The translations under genes and the position numbers were made by a program. The notes beneath the pieces are model-generated. The model had not been told where the DNA came from. It saw only the letters and a list, made by a program, of their open reading frames with translations, and searched no databases. From a bacterium (lineage in GTDB: Bacteria > Patescibacteriota > Minisyncoccia > UBA6257 > Colwellbacteraceae): 11,850 nucleotides of DNA. Location of the stretch: NCBI GenBank assembly GCA_021811305.1, contig JAJZPD010000020.1, positions 1 to 11,850 of the forward strand, given 5' to 3'. Below, in pieces: positions 1 to 5,767 of this stretch. How positions within the stretch are numbered: the stretch's first letter is position 1; the number at the start of each line of letters is the position of its first letter.

Positions 1-707
1 GGCGGAGAGACGGAGATGCGCCAGTTGTAGGTGTCGCCCAAGTTAAGGAGGAAGGAGTCTCCGACCTTGAGATTAATAGTCTGATTATTATCGCTCAGGG
101 TCACCGTAGTCGAGGTTGTCGGTGATTTCACTGCTGTTGAGGTCGCCGCGGGCGGAGTTAATGTCACATTGGTCCGGGTGGATGTGGATAAATTGAAGGA
201 GCTGATCGACAAGGTTGAAGAGGCGGACGGGTCCTCGCAGCGCGGTGACCCGGTGAGCGGGCCGCCTCCGGCATCTCTAATCGGAGCGATAACCGGGGTG
301 CTGGCCGTTCCGACGGAAAGACGCAGATTGACCGAATTGGGTCCCAGTTGGCCGCACCAGTTGCGCCAAACTAAAAAGAAGGAGGCGCTTCCCCCGGGGG
401 CGAGAATATCTTCTCCGACGGGAGCCGAAGAGGTTATGTTAACCGGCAATTCGGTACCGTTTGAATCGATAAGCGATAAGTTGGGGGAGCTTTCGAGGAA
501 ACAGGATGAGGAGGAGACGTTGGTCACGGTGACTACTCCCGCCAAAGCTCCGGTTGCTCCCTGCATGCTTGAAGAAAGTTTCAGTTGGCTAGGAGCGCAG
601 GTTATTTTCTCGCGGAAAAGCGATTGCACCGAGAGGAAGGCGGTGACGGCGAAGATAACGACAGCCGCCAGTCCGATAACTATTAGAATCTGCTTAAATT
701 TCGGCAT
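1..707 (-). CDS. Membrane-anchored DUF4232 protein with start of a chagasin-like domain (C-terminus outside window)
   Basis: Reading the minus strand from ATG at 707-705 gives an open frame of 235 codons that leaves the window without a stop, so the gene is partial. The start has one of the few plausible ribosome sites here, AGGA four to five bases upstream. Residues about 6-31 are one hydrophobic helix after a basic MPKFKQ start: an uncleaved anchor or signal peptide. From Cys37 the sequence follows the DUF4232 pattern: a Cys-Ala-Pro start, a TNVSSSSCFLE segment, a PGGSASFFLVWRNWCG block and a later Pro-Arg-Cys. A Thr/Ser/Pro-rich linker follows, then a segment containing INLKVGDSF and NWRISV that resembles the start of chagasin/I42-type inhibitor-like beta domains often found in CPR surface proteins. 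It is probably an exported extracellular protein; its ligand is unknown. The plus-strand open frame over the same bases is a shadow. The DUF4232 call is from memory of the family pattern. Confidence 0.75.
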   Translation of the reverse strand, partial: MPKFKQILIVIGLAAVVIFAVTAFLSVQSLFREKITCAPSQLKLSSSMQGATGALAGVVTVTNVSSSSCFLESSPNLSLIDSNGTELPVNITSSAPVGEDILAPGGSASFFLVWRNWCGQLGPNSVNLRLSVGTASTPVIAPIRDAGGGPLTGSPRCEDPSASSTLSISSFNLSTSTRTNVTLTPPAATSTAVKSPTTSTTVTLSDNNQTINLKVGDSFLLNLGDTYNWRISVSP

Positions 708-758
708 TGGTTCCTATTTAAAAGTCTAGCAGATTTTGGAAAATACAAGAAAGCATAA

Positions 759-840
759 AATTAAAAGCGCAAAGAGCAAAAGAATTAACGACTGACGACC
801 TATCGTTATTTTTCGCTTTTCACTTTTAGTTTTGCATTTT
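759..840. repeat. Degenerate GCGCAAAG/TTTTCGCTTTT repeat fragment
   Basis: The stretch opens with AAAAGCGCAAAG and closes with TTTCGCTTTTCACTTTTAG, matching the outer arms of the larger palindromic elements at 5607-5767 and 9604-9776, but the CTAGGG-rich core is missing. It lies between the DUF4232 gene and the tRNA-Leu region. It is probably a relic of the same repeat family. Confidence 0.5.
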
Positions 841-856
841 TGGTGCCCGGGGAGAG
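841..856. repeat. 16-bp direct duplicate of the tRNA-Leu(CAA) 3' end
   Basis: TGGTGCCCGGGGAGAG here is identical to 942-957, which is the 3' end of the tRNA-Leu gene on the minus strand. Read on the gene strand, the copy spans exactly the 3' half of the T-stem, the 3' acceptor strand, the discriminator base and CCA. The bases outward of it do not continue as a tRNA. It looks like an attachment-site or target-duplication footprint, or a partial gene duplication. Confidence 0.7.
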
Positions 857-941
857 TATCCTACGCAAAGCTCCGGAATACTAAATATATCTGGCATAGC
901 TCCTTTTCATTTGCCTACCATTCTGAAGCATCAGCGAAAGA
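857..941. repeat. Small inverted-repeat element bounded by tRNA 3'-end copies
   Basis: These 85 bases sit exactly between the two 16-bp tRNA-Leu 3'-end copies. The left part contains ATCCTACGCAAAGCTCCGGA and the right part ATTCTGAAGCATCAGCGAAAG. Both resemble degenerate forms of the repeat seen at 1132-1181 and in the hairpin at 2696-2760. No open frame is convincing. It may be a miniature element that inserted at the tRNA end. Confidence 0.45.
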
Positions 942-1027
942 TGGTGCCCGGGGAGAGAGTCGAACTCTCATGAGGTTGCCCCCAATGGATTTTGAGTCCA
1001 TCGCGTCTGCCATTCCGCCACCCGGGC
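942..1027 (-). tRNA. tRNA-Leu (anticodon CAA), CCA encoded
   Basis: On the minus strand the acceptor stem GCCCGGG pairs with CCCGGGC, followed by A and an encoded CCA. The T-arm is GAGAG-TTCGACT-CTCTC, the anticodon loop is CTCAAAA inside a TGGA/TCCA stem, and a long variable arm marks it as class II. Anticodon CAA reads the UUG leucine codon. It is the only one of the four tRNA genes in the window with CCA in the DNA. Open frames crossing it on either strand are artefacts. Confidence 0.95.
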
Positions 1028-1036
1028 GCTTCTTGC

Positions 1037-1065
1037 AGAATACAAAAAACCAAAAAGAAAGGCAA
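1037..1065 (-). promoter_or_regulatory. Promoter of tRNA-Leu(CAA)
   Basis: On the minus strand TTGCCT (1065-1060) and TATTCT (1042-1037) are separated by exactly 17 bases, a good sigma-70 match. The predicted start lies a few bases before the mature tRNA 5' end at 1027. Confidence 0.7.
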
Positions 1066-1131
1066 CCGCGTAGCGCTGGTCGGCGTTGTAAATATTGCTT
1101 TGAATAGACAACTAGCGCACTGCAAGCGGTA

Positions 1132-1181
1132 ATCCTTCGACGCGGCTCAGGATGTTTTCATCCTTCGACGCGGCTCAGGAT
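1132..1181. repeat. Tandem pair of 22-bp ATCCTTCGAC...CTCAGGAT repeats
   Basis: The 22-bp unit at 1132-1153 is repeated without change at 1160-1181, separated by GTTTTC. Each unit has ATCCT and AGGAT at its ends, so it is itself partly palindromic. It belongs to the widespread TTCGAC/GCTCAGG-type intergenic repeat class, related to the hairpin at 2696-2760. No gene lies here; 1028-1282 otherwise holds only the promoters listed. Confidence 0.85.
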
Positions 1182-1227
1182 TTTTAATCTGCTATTTCTG
1201 TATATCCTCGCCACAAGCGACGAGGTA

Positions 1228-1255
1228 TTGTAGATGAAAATAAACGCATTATACT
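1228..1255 (+). promoter_or_regulatory. Promoter of the four-helix membrane protein gene
   Basis: TTGTAG (1228-1233) and TATACT (1250-1255) have a 16-base spacer. A start near 1262 would give a leader of about 20 bases before the ATG at 1283. That leader contains only a weak AAAG-type ribosome site. Confidence 0.5.
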
Positions 1256-1282
1256 TACATAGTCGAAAAGTAAAATAAAGAA

Positions 1283-1699
1283 ATGCAAACAAAAAGCAAT
1301 TTTTGGGTAGCGCTCGTGATTTGGGAAAATATGTTGCTTATGGCTATTTTATTAGCCATTTTAACAACGTTCGCTGCGCTTGCGGTTCCAGCTCTCGCTG
1401 CTCCGAGTTGGTCGATAGTCGAATCCATCGTAGGGATTCTTTTATTCATTCTCGCCGTTTGGCTGGGAGTGAAATCTGCTTCTAAAAAGACCCGGATTGA
1501 TTCTAAAAACGTGCTGCCGATAAGCATTATCACCATCGCTCTTCCGTTAGCTTTGTTGATAATTATGAATATCTACGTTTATTCGCAGTATCAAACGATT
1601 AATTGGGCTAGCTTCGGGGAAGCGCTTTTAGGAAACGCTGTCGTGTTTTTGGTGGTTTTTTATTTCCTGAAAAAGCGCAGTGCAGTCGCGCAGAGCTAG
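1283..1699 (+). CDS. Uncharacterised four-helix integral membrane protein (138 aa)
   Basis: I do not recognise a family. The protein has four hydrophobic segments at about residues 8-40, 46-65, 79-103 and 112-131, a basic loop between helices 2 and 3 (SASKKTRIDSK) and a basic C-terminal tail (LKKRSAVAQS). There is no cleavable signal peptide and no obvious catalytic motif. It is monocistronic: a promoter-like pair lies at 1228-1255 and a hairpin at 1725-1752. It precedes parA on the same strand, but that hairpin and a separate parA promoter argue against cotranscription. The opposite-strand frame at 1255-1536 is a shadow, because the clean alternation of hydrophobic segments is seen only on the plus strand. 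Gene reality is likely; function is unknown. Confidence 0.7.
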   Translation: MQTKSNFWVALVIWENMLLMAILLAILTTFAALAVPALAAPSWSIVESIVGILLFILAVWLGVKSASKKTRIDSKNVLPISIITIALPLALLIIMNIYVYSQYQTINWASFGEALLGNAVVFLVVFYFLKKRSAVAQS

Positions 1700-1724
1700 A
1701 ATCAGACGTTAGTCTTTGGAATCA

Positions 1725-1759
1725 TAATGCGCCGGCGGCAGTCGGCGCATTATTGTTTA
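1725..1759 (+). terminator. Hairpin terminator after the membrane protein gene
   Basis: A perfect 10-bp stem, TAATGCGCCG at 1725-1734 with CGGCGCATTA at 1743-1752, encloses an 8-base loop and is followed by TTGTTTAT. The T-tract is interrupted, so termination efficiency is uncertain. Confidence 0.65.
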
Positions 1760-1797
1760 TAAAAACATAAAAATCGTTCTTTTTTATTGAATTCTGG

Positions 1798-1824
1798 TTG
1801 ATTCTACGCTAGAGTTAATATACA
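1798..1824 (+). promoter_or_regulatory. Putative parA promoter, close to the start codon
   Basis: TTGATT (1798-1803) and TATACA (1819-1824) have a short 15-base spacer. The -10 box ends five bases before the parA ATG, which would give an essentially leaderless mRNA. An alternative pair, TTGAAT (1787-1792) with TAGAGT (1810-1815) at 17 bases, is also possible. Confidence 0.4.
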
Positions 1825-1829
1825 AAACG

Positions 1830-2630
1830 ATGGCGGTGGTGATGGCAATCTATAACGCGAAGGGCGGAGTGGGGAAGACTACGACCGCTATTAATCTCGG
1901 CGCCTGTTTGGCCGAGCGGGGGCGACGAACTTTGCTTATCGACTTCGATCCGCAAGGCAACTCCACTTCGGTTTTGAAGGGAGAGAGAGGTTTTAACCGG
2001 CACATCTATCACGGAGTTTTGGGCCTAGCCTCGCCTTCAGAGGTGGTGATGCCAACCAATGTTCCAAATTATGATTTTATCCCGGCCTCTTCGGATTTAG
2101 CCGGCTTATTGGTCGAGTTGGTCGGTCTTGACCAGCGCGAATATTTTCTGCGCAGTTTCATCAACCAGTTCCGCCACAATTACGATTATATTCTCATTGA
2201 TCTGCCACCGTCGCTCAGCTTACTGACCGTTAACGGCCTGGTTGCTGCCGATGAAGTTTTGATCCCGGTGCAAGCCGAGTACTACGGCTTGGAGGGCTTA
2301 AGCCAGCTTTTGCAGACGGTCGACCTCATTCGCGCCAATTTGCGACACTCGCTGAAGGTCGCCGGCGCGGTCATCACTCTTTATAACAAGAAAGAGCGGC
2401 TCTCCCGCGAAGTGAACCGCAACTTGCGCCGCCATTTTCCTTATAAAGTTTTCGAAACCGAGATCCCGCGCGCCATCTCGCTAGCCGAGGCGCCGAGTCA
2501 CGGCATGACCATACTGTCTTATCGTCCGGATTCTTCGGGGGCCGACGCCTACCGCCGCTTGGCCGCCGAGATCATTGAGCGCGACTTCATGGGCAGTCAG
2601 GCAAGAGAGTTTGGAAACTTCATACTTTAG
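1830..2630 (+). CDS. parA: ParA/Soj-family chromosome-partitioning ATPase
   Basis: ParA-type ATPase of 266 residues, the usual size for chromosomal Soj/ParA proteins. It would bind DNA non-specifically as an ATP dimer and position ParB-parS complexes during chromosome segregation. The deviant Walker A motif KGGVGKTTTA is at residues 11-20 with its signature first lysine, Walker A' is around Asp40 (IDFDPQGN), and Walker B is around Asp127 (YILIDLPPS). The start was taken at ATG 1830 because it gives the canonical short N-terminus; a second in-frame ATG lies four codons later. There is no Shine-Dalgarno sequence. parB follows on the same strand, but after 261 bp of repeats rather than the usual near-abutment, so the two may be transcribed separately. 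Confidence 0.95.
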   Translation: MAVVMAIYNAKGGVGKTTTAINLGACLAERGRRTLLIDFDPQGNSTSVLKGERGFNRHIYHGVLGLASPSEVVMPTNVPNYDFIPASSDLAGLLVELVGLDQREYFLRSFINQFRHNYDYILIDLPPSLSLLTVNGLVAADEVLIPVQAEYYGLEGLSQLLQTVDLIRANLRHSLKVAGAVITLYNKKERLSREVNRNLRRHFPYKVFETEIPRAISLAEAPSHGMTILSYRPDSSGADAYRRLAAEIIERDFMGSQAREFGNFIL

Positions 2631-2633
2631 AGA

Positions 2634-2690
2634 AGCGCAAAGCGCAAAGTAAAAAACAACGACTAGGGACTAGGGGTTAGGGATTAGGGA
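2634..2690. repeat. Half copy of the CTAGGG/TTAGGG palindromic element
   Basis: It begins with GCGCAAAGCGCAAAGTAAAAA and continues through AACAACGACTAGGGACTAGG into GTTAGGGATTAGGG. This is the left arm seen at 5607-5690. The right arm is replaced by a different hairpin at 2696-2760, and a matching outer fragment reappears at 2809-2837. Confidence 0.7.
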
Positions 2691-2695
2691 TATAG

Positions 2696-2760
2696 AGATT
2701 CTTCGCTATGCTCAGAATGACGCCACGAGACCGTCATCCTGAAGCGAAGCTGAAGGATCT
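2696..2760. repeat. Imperfect inverted repeat of the TTCGC...CTCAGAATGAC class
   Basis: The arm at 2696-2722 (containing TTCGCTATGCTCAGAATGAC) is nearly the reverse complement of the arm at 2732-2760 (containing GTCATCCTGAAGCGAAGC), around a 9-base centre. It could fold into a long hairpin in RNA or DNA. It sits inside the disrupted palindromic element between parA and parB and belongs to a widely distributed intergenic repeat class. Confidence 0.8.
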
Positions 2761-2808
2761 ATCATGAGGACTGGCGGGTTAGTATTTTCGGATTTGGGAT
2801 TTCCGTTA

Positions 2809-2837
2809 TTTTGCCTTTTGCGCTTTTAGCTTTGCAC
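2809..2837. repeat. Outer-arm fragment TTTTGCGCTTTTAG between parA and parB
   Basis: TTTTGCGCTTTTAGCTTTGC is the reverse complement of the GCGCAAA-type arm at 2634-2650 and matches the right arm ending near 9770. With 2634-2690 it brackets the parA-parB spacer as the two ends of one large interrupted element. Confidence 0.55.
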
Positions 2838-2856
2838 TATTTACGCTTTCCTCTGG

Positions 2857-2887
2857 TTAAACCGATTATTCTGAGGTAAATTATTAT
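2857..2887 (+). promoter_or_regulatory. Weak putative parB promoter, near-leaderless
   Basis: TTAAAC (2857-2862) and TATTAT (2882-2887, or the overlapping 2885-2890) precede the ATG at 2892 by two to four bases. The spacer of 19 bases is long and the -35 is weak. The -10-like repeat directly before ATG matches the pattern at other genes here. Confidence 0.35.
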
Positions 2888-2891
2888 TATC

Positions 2892-3884
2892 ATGAGTTTA
2901 GGGAAAGGATTAGAGTCTTTGCTTCCGAAAAAAGAAGGGGAGGAAAACATCCCTGGAAGTTTTACTTCCTACGACAGCAATACAACCGCGCGCTCCGACG
3001 AGCGTCCTGCCTATCAGCCGCCTGAGCCGCGCCGCTCCGAAGGAGAAGCGGTTTTCCAGATCGAGGTGGAGAAGATAGTTCCCAACCCGCACCAGCCGAG
3101 GAGGGAGTTTAACGAGGAGGCGCTGCGCGATCTCGCCAACTCCATTCGCGAATTCGGCGTCCTGCAGCCGCTAGTGGTTTCCAAAGTTGAAGAAGAGGGC
3201 GAGACGGGCACGACCGTCAGGTATGAGCTCATCGCCGGCGAACGCCGACTACTGGCCTCGAAGATGGTTGGATTGCGCACCGTGCCGGCCATCATCCGCC
3301 GCATCGGCATCCCCAGGGAAAAGCTCGAGCTGGCGATTATCGAAAACATCCAGAGAGAGGATTTGAACCCGGTCGAGGAGGCGCGCGCCTACGCCAGGCT
3401 GCAGGACGAGTTCAACCTTACCCAAAGAGAGATCGCCGGTAGGTTGGGAAAAAGCCGCGAGGTCGTCGCCAATGCCCTACGCCTTCTCAACCTTCCGACC
3501 GAGGCCCAGGAGGCGCTGTCCGCCGGAAGGCTGAACGAGAGCCAGGCCAGGCTGCTTTTGGCCATCGACAATATTGCCGGACAGAAGCAGATGCTCGACG
3601 ATATCCTAAACAGCAACTTAAGCGTCCGCGAGATTCGCCGCCGCCTCAACCGCGCGCCGGCGGAACCGTCGTCTAGCCGTCCGACCTTCCGCGATGATCC
3701 GGAGATCGTTTCGGCGAAAGAGAGGTTGGAGGAGATCCTGGGAACGAAGGTGGACTTGAAGAAGGAAGGGATCTCCGGAAAGATAACTATCAATTTTTAC
3801 TCAGACGAGGAGTTCGAGTCGATATTAAACAAGATTTTGCGCCGCGAGGGCCAAAGCGGCTTCGGTCCAGTCGACTTAAATTAG
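2892..3884 (+). CDS. parB: ParB/Spo0J-family chromosome-partitioning protein
   Basis: A 330-residue ParB that would bind parS sites, spread as a CTP-dependent clamp and stimulate ParA. The N-terminal MSLGKGLESLLPKK matches the conserved ParA-contacting peptide. Residues about 20-52 are a disordered linker. The ParB/sulfiredoxin-like nuclease fold covers about 55-150 with NPHQPRREF (65-73) and the CTP-binding GERR motif (116-119), then ENIQREDLNP at 151-160. A helix-turn-helix occupies about 174-203 (TQREIAGRLGKSREVVANAL) and a C-terminal dimerisation region follows. The last nine bases overlap the end of the convergent rel gene. No Shine-Dalgarno sequence is placed usefully. I did not find a full parS consensus in the window. 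Confidence 0.95.
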   Translation: MSLGKGLESLLPKKEGEENIPGSFTSYDSNTTARSDERPAYQPPEPRRSEGEAVFQIEVEKIVPNPHQPRREFNEEALRDLANSIREFGVLQPLVVSKVEEEGETGTTVRYELIAGERRLLASKMVGLRTVPAIIRRIGIPREKLELAIIENIQREDLNPVEEARAYARLQDEFNLTQREIAGRLGKSREVVANALRLLNLPTEAQEALSAGRLNESQARLLLAIDNIAGQKQMLDDILNSNLSVREIRRRLNRAPAEPSSSRPTFRDDPEIVSAKERLEEILGTKVDLKKEGISGKITINFYSDEEFESILNKILRREGQSGFGPVDLN

Positions 3885-5567
3885 CCGCCAGTCGATCTCC
3901 TTTACCCCACCCAGTTCTTTCAGCTTAATAATAAGCTTGGATATTTTTGCCCGCTCGCCGGTCTCGCACTTCACTTTTATTATCTGCAGTTTGCCGCGCC
4001 CGAAGGGCGAGGAGCTGGAAGAGTTGATGTTGATATGCGAGCGGGAGATGGTGGCAACCACATCCTTCAAAAGACCGATGCGGTCCTCGGCGATGATTTT
4101 TACCTCAATGAAGCGCTGAACCGGCGCGTTGAGCAGACTCCCCTTGCTTTTCGAGGCGACGCGGATGTGCGACTTAGCCTTGGAAGTAATAACGAATTCC
4201 AGCCAGGCAGGCGAAGGCTTCTTGTTCTTCTGTGTGATTATCTCCACGATGTCCTGCGAGCGCAGCTTGTAATCCAAGGGGACCATCTTCCCGTTCACCC
4301 GCGCGCCCACGCACTGGTCGCCGATGTCAGTATGGATTTGGTAGGCGAAATCAACCGGCGTCGCTCCGTCGGGTAGGTCGACCACCTCGCCGGCCGGAGT
4401 CATGGCAAAAATGCGGTCGCGGAAGAAGTCTATTTTTAGGGCGTTCATGAACTCTTGCGGGTCGGAAAAGTCCTGTTGCCAGGAGCGTAGTTTCTCCACC
4501 CACTCCGTTTCCTTAGGATCGGCCACCGAGGCCTCGCGGTTAAGGTATTTTTTTGTTCCCTTGCTCTGCTCATAGGCCCAGTGGGCGGCAATGCCGTTTT
4601 CCGCCTCGCGGTGCATCTCTTCGGTCCGGATCTGAAATTCGACTATCTGCTGGTCGAGGCAGAGGACGGTGGTATGCAGGCTGCGGTACCCGTTTGGTTT
4701 CGGCATGGCGATGTAGTCTTTGATTCTTCCCGGCAGGGGGGGCCAAAGCTTGTGGACGATACCCAAAGTCGCATAGCACTCCTCGACCGTGTCGACGATA
4801 ATGCGAAAGGCGACCAAGTCATAGATTTTCGAGATATCCATATCGTACTTCAAGAGTTTTTTGTAAAGGCTTGAGTAGCGCTTGGCGCGAAAATCTATCA
4901 GAAGCGGCTTGATTCCCGCCTCGTCCAGGGCTTCTTCCACCAACGGTTTTACCCGGCTAAGATACTTAACGCGTTCGTCGTAATGGTACTTCAGGCTGTT
5001 GATAATCCACTTGTATTCGGGCGGATACAAATAAGGAAAAGCCAGGTCTTCCAGTTCTCCGCTTAAGCGCTGCATTCCCAGGCGGTAGGCCAGGGGTGCG
5101 TAAATCTCCATTGTTTCTTCCGCGATCCTTTTCTGCTTCGGAGCCGGCAGGGCGGACAGGGTTTTCATGTTGTGATGTCGGTCGGCTAACCTGATTAATA
5201 TCACGCGCAGGTCCTCGGCCATCGAGAGGATCATCTTTCTTATACTCTCGACTTGCCTCTCTTGCCCGTGGTATTTCACGCGGCTTAGCTTGGTCACTCC
5301 GTCCACTAGAAAAGCAATTTCCTCGCCGAATTCCTTCTTAATTTGGTCAAGAGTGTAATCAGTGTCCTCGGCCACGTCGTGCAAAAGGCCGGCCGCAACC
5401 GCATTTTCATCTAATCCCCACTCGGCCAGCTCCTCGGCCACGGCGAGAGGATGCGAAAAGTAAGGCGCGCCGCTTAATCGGCGTACGCCTTCGTGAGCCC
5501 TCTTGGCCACTTGGTAAGCGTGGAAAACCACGCCGTTTTTATCTTTTATCATCTCGCCAAGGCTCAT
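3876..5567 (-). CDS. rel: RelA/SpoT-family bifunctional-type (p)ppGpp synthetase/hydrolase, compact C-terminus
   Basis: Makes and degrades the alarmone (p)ppGpp. With ATG at 5567 it is 563 residues. The HD hydrolase domain is intact: His39, the His63-Asp64 pair, Glu67-Asp68 and Asp129 in LADRHHNM. The synthetase domain covers about 215-340, with RAKRYSSLYKKL (227-238), Asp250, MPKPNGYRSLHTT (288-300) and catalytic-type Glu310. The RIKD at 281-284 is the RXKD signature of bifunctional Rel/SpoT rather than monofunctional RelA. A TGS domain lies at about 383-446 and an ACT domain at about 486-561. The helical and zinc-finger/RRM region usually between TGS and ACT is almost absent, so the protein is about 150-200 residues shorter than typical long Rel. 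Alternative starts are ATG 5579, which overlaps the -10 box, and TTG 5609; 5567 best fits the promoter. Confidence 0.93.
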   Translation of the reverse strand: MSLGEMIKDKNGVVFHAYQVAKRAHEGVRRLSGAPYFSHPLAVAEELAEWGLDENAVAAGLLHDVAEDTDYTLDQIKKEFGEEIAFLVDGVTKLSRVKYHGQERQVESIRKMILSMAEDLRVILIRLADRHHNMKTLSALPAPKQKRIAEETMEIYAPLAYRLGMQRLSGELEDLAFPYLYPPEYKWIINSLKYHYDERVKYLSRVKPLVEEALDEAGIKPLLIDFRAKRYSSLYKKLLKYDMDISKIYDLVAFRIIVDTVEECYATLGIVHKLWPPLPGRIKDYIAMPKPNGYRSLHTTVLCLDQQIVEFQIRTEEMHREAENGIAAHWAYEQSKGTKKYLNREASVADPKETEWVEKLRSWQQDFSDPQEFMNALKIDFFRDRIFAMTPAGEVVDLPDGATPVDFAYQIHTDIGDQCVGARVNGKMVPLDYKLRSQDIVEIITQKNKKPSPAWLEFVITSKAKSHIRVASKSKGSLLNAPVQRFIEVKIIAEDRIGLLKDVVATISRSHININSSSSSPFGRGKLQIIKVKCETGERAKISKLIIKLKELGGVKEIDWRLI

Positions 5568-5577
5568 GTAATTACAC

Positions 5578-5583
5578 ATTATA
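5578..5583 (-). promoter_or_regulatory. -10 box of the rel gene
   Basis: A perfect TATAAT on the minus strand lies 10 bases before ATG 5567, so transcription would start about four bases before that codon. The box includes part of the upstream ATG at 5579, which argues against using that start. No strong -35 is seen; TTTTGC lies 17 bases upstream inside the repeat. Confidence 0.5.
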
Positions 5584-5606
5584 AGAGCAAAGATAAAAAC
5601 GCAAAA

Positions 5607-5767
5607 CAAGGAAGCGCAAAACTAAAAAACTAAAAGCGAAAAACAACGACTAGGGACTAGGGGTTGGGGGTTAGAGGTTAGGGACTGCAAATGATGGATG
5701 GCTGACTAAACCCTAATCCCCAGTCCCTAATCCCTACTTTAACCTTTGCGTTTTTATTTTTGCGCTT
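5607..5767. repeat. Palindromic CTAGGG/TTAGGG element, copy A
   Basis: The element has outer arms AAGCGCAAAAC (left) and TTTTTGCGCTTC (right), then inner G-rich CTAGGG/TTAGGG runs facing C-rich CCCTAA/CCCTAG runs around a core with ATGATGGATGGC. It can fold on itself into a long imperfect hairpin. Positions 5649-5755 match the reverse complement of 9621-9720 almost base for base, apart from a short indel and a few substitutions. It fills the gap between topA and rel and runs into the last codons of topA. It may serve as a topA terminator. Confidence 0.85.

Noticed and set aside
169..729. Plus-strand open frame of 186 codons
   Set aside because: The minus strand of the same DNA gives a membrane-anchored DUF4232 protein with a ribosome site; the plus frame has no domain, signal or start signal.
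832..1125. Open frames on both strands across the tRNA-Leu(CAA) gene
   Set aside because: They run through the tRNA and repeats; their peptides are translations of structural RNA sequence.
1132..1181. Possible CRISPR array
   Set aside because: There are only two units, with a 6-base spacer and no third repeat, leader or cas gene; it fits a tandem intergenic repeat instead.
5568..5609. Longer rel start at TTG 5609
   Set aside because: The added residues include repeat-derived sequence and the -10 box TATAAT, so they are unlikely to be translated.
5649..5755. True telomere or linear-replicon end
   Set aside because: The TTAGGG-like runs are short, irregular and internal, and occur in inverted pairs within one continuous chromosomal region.
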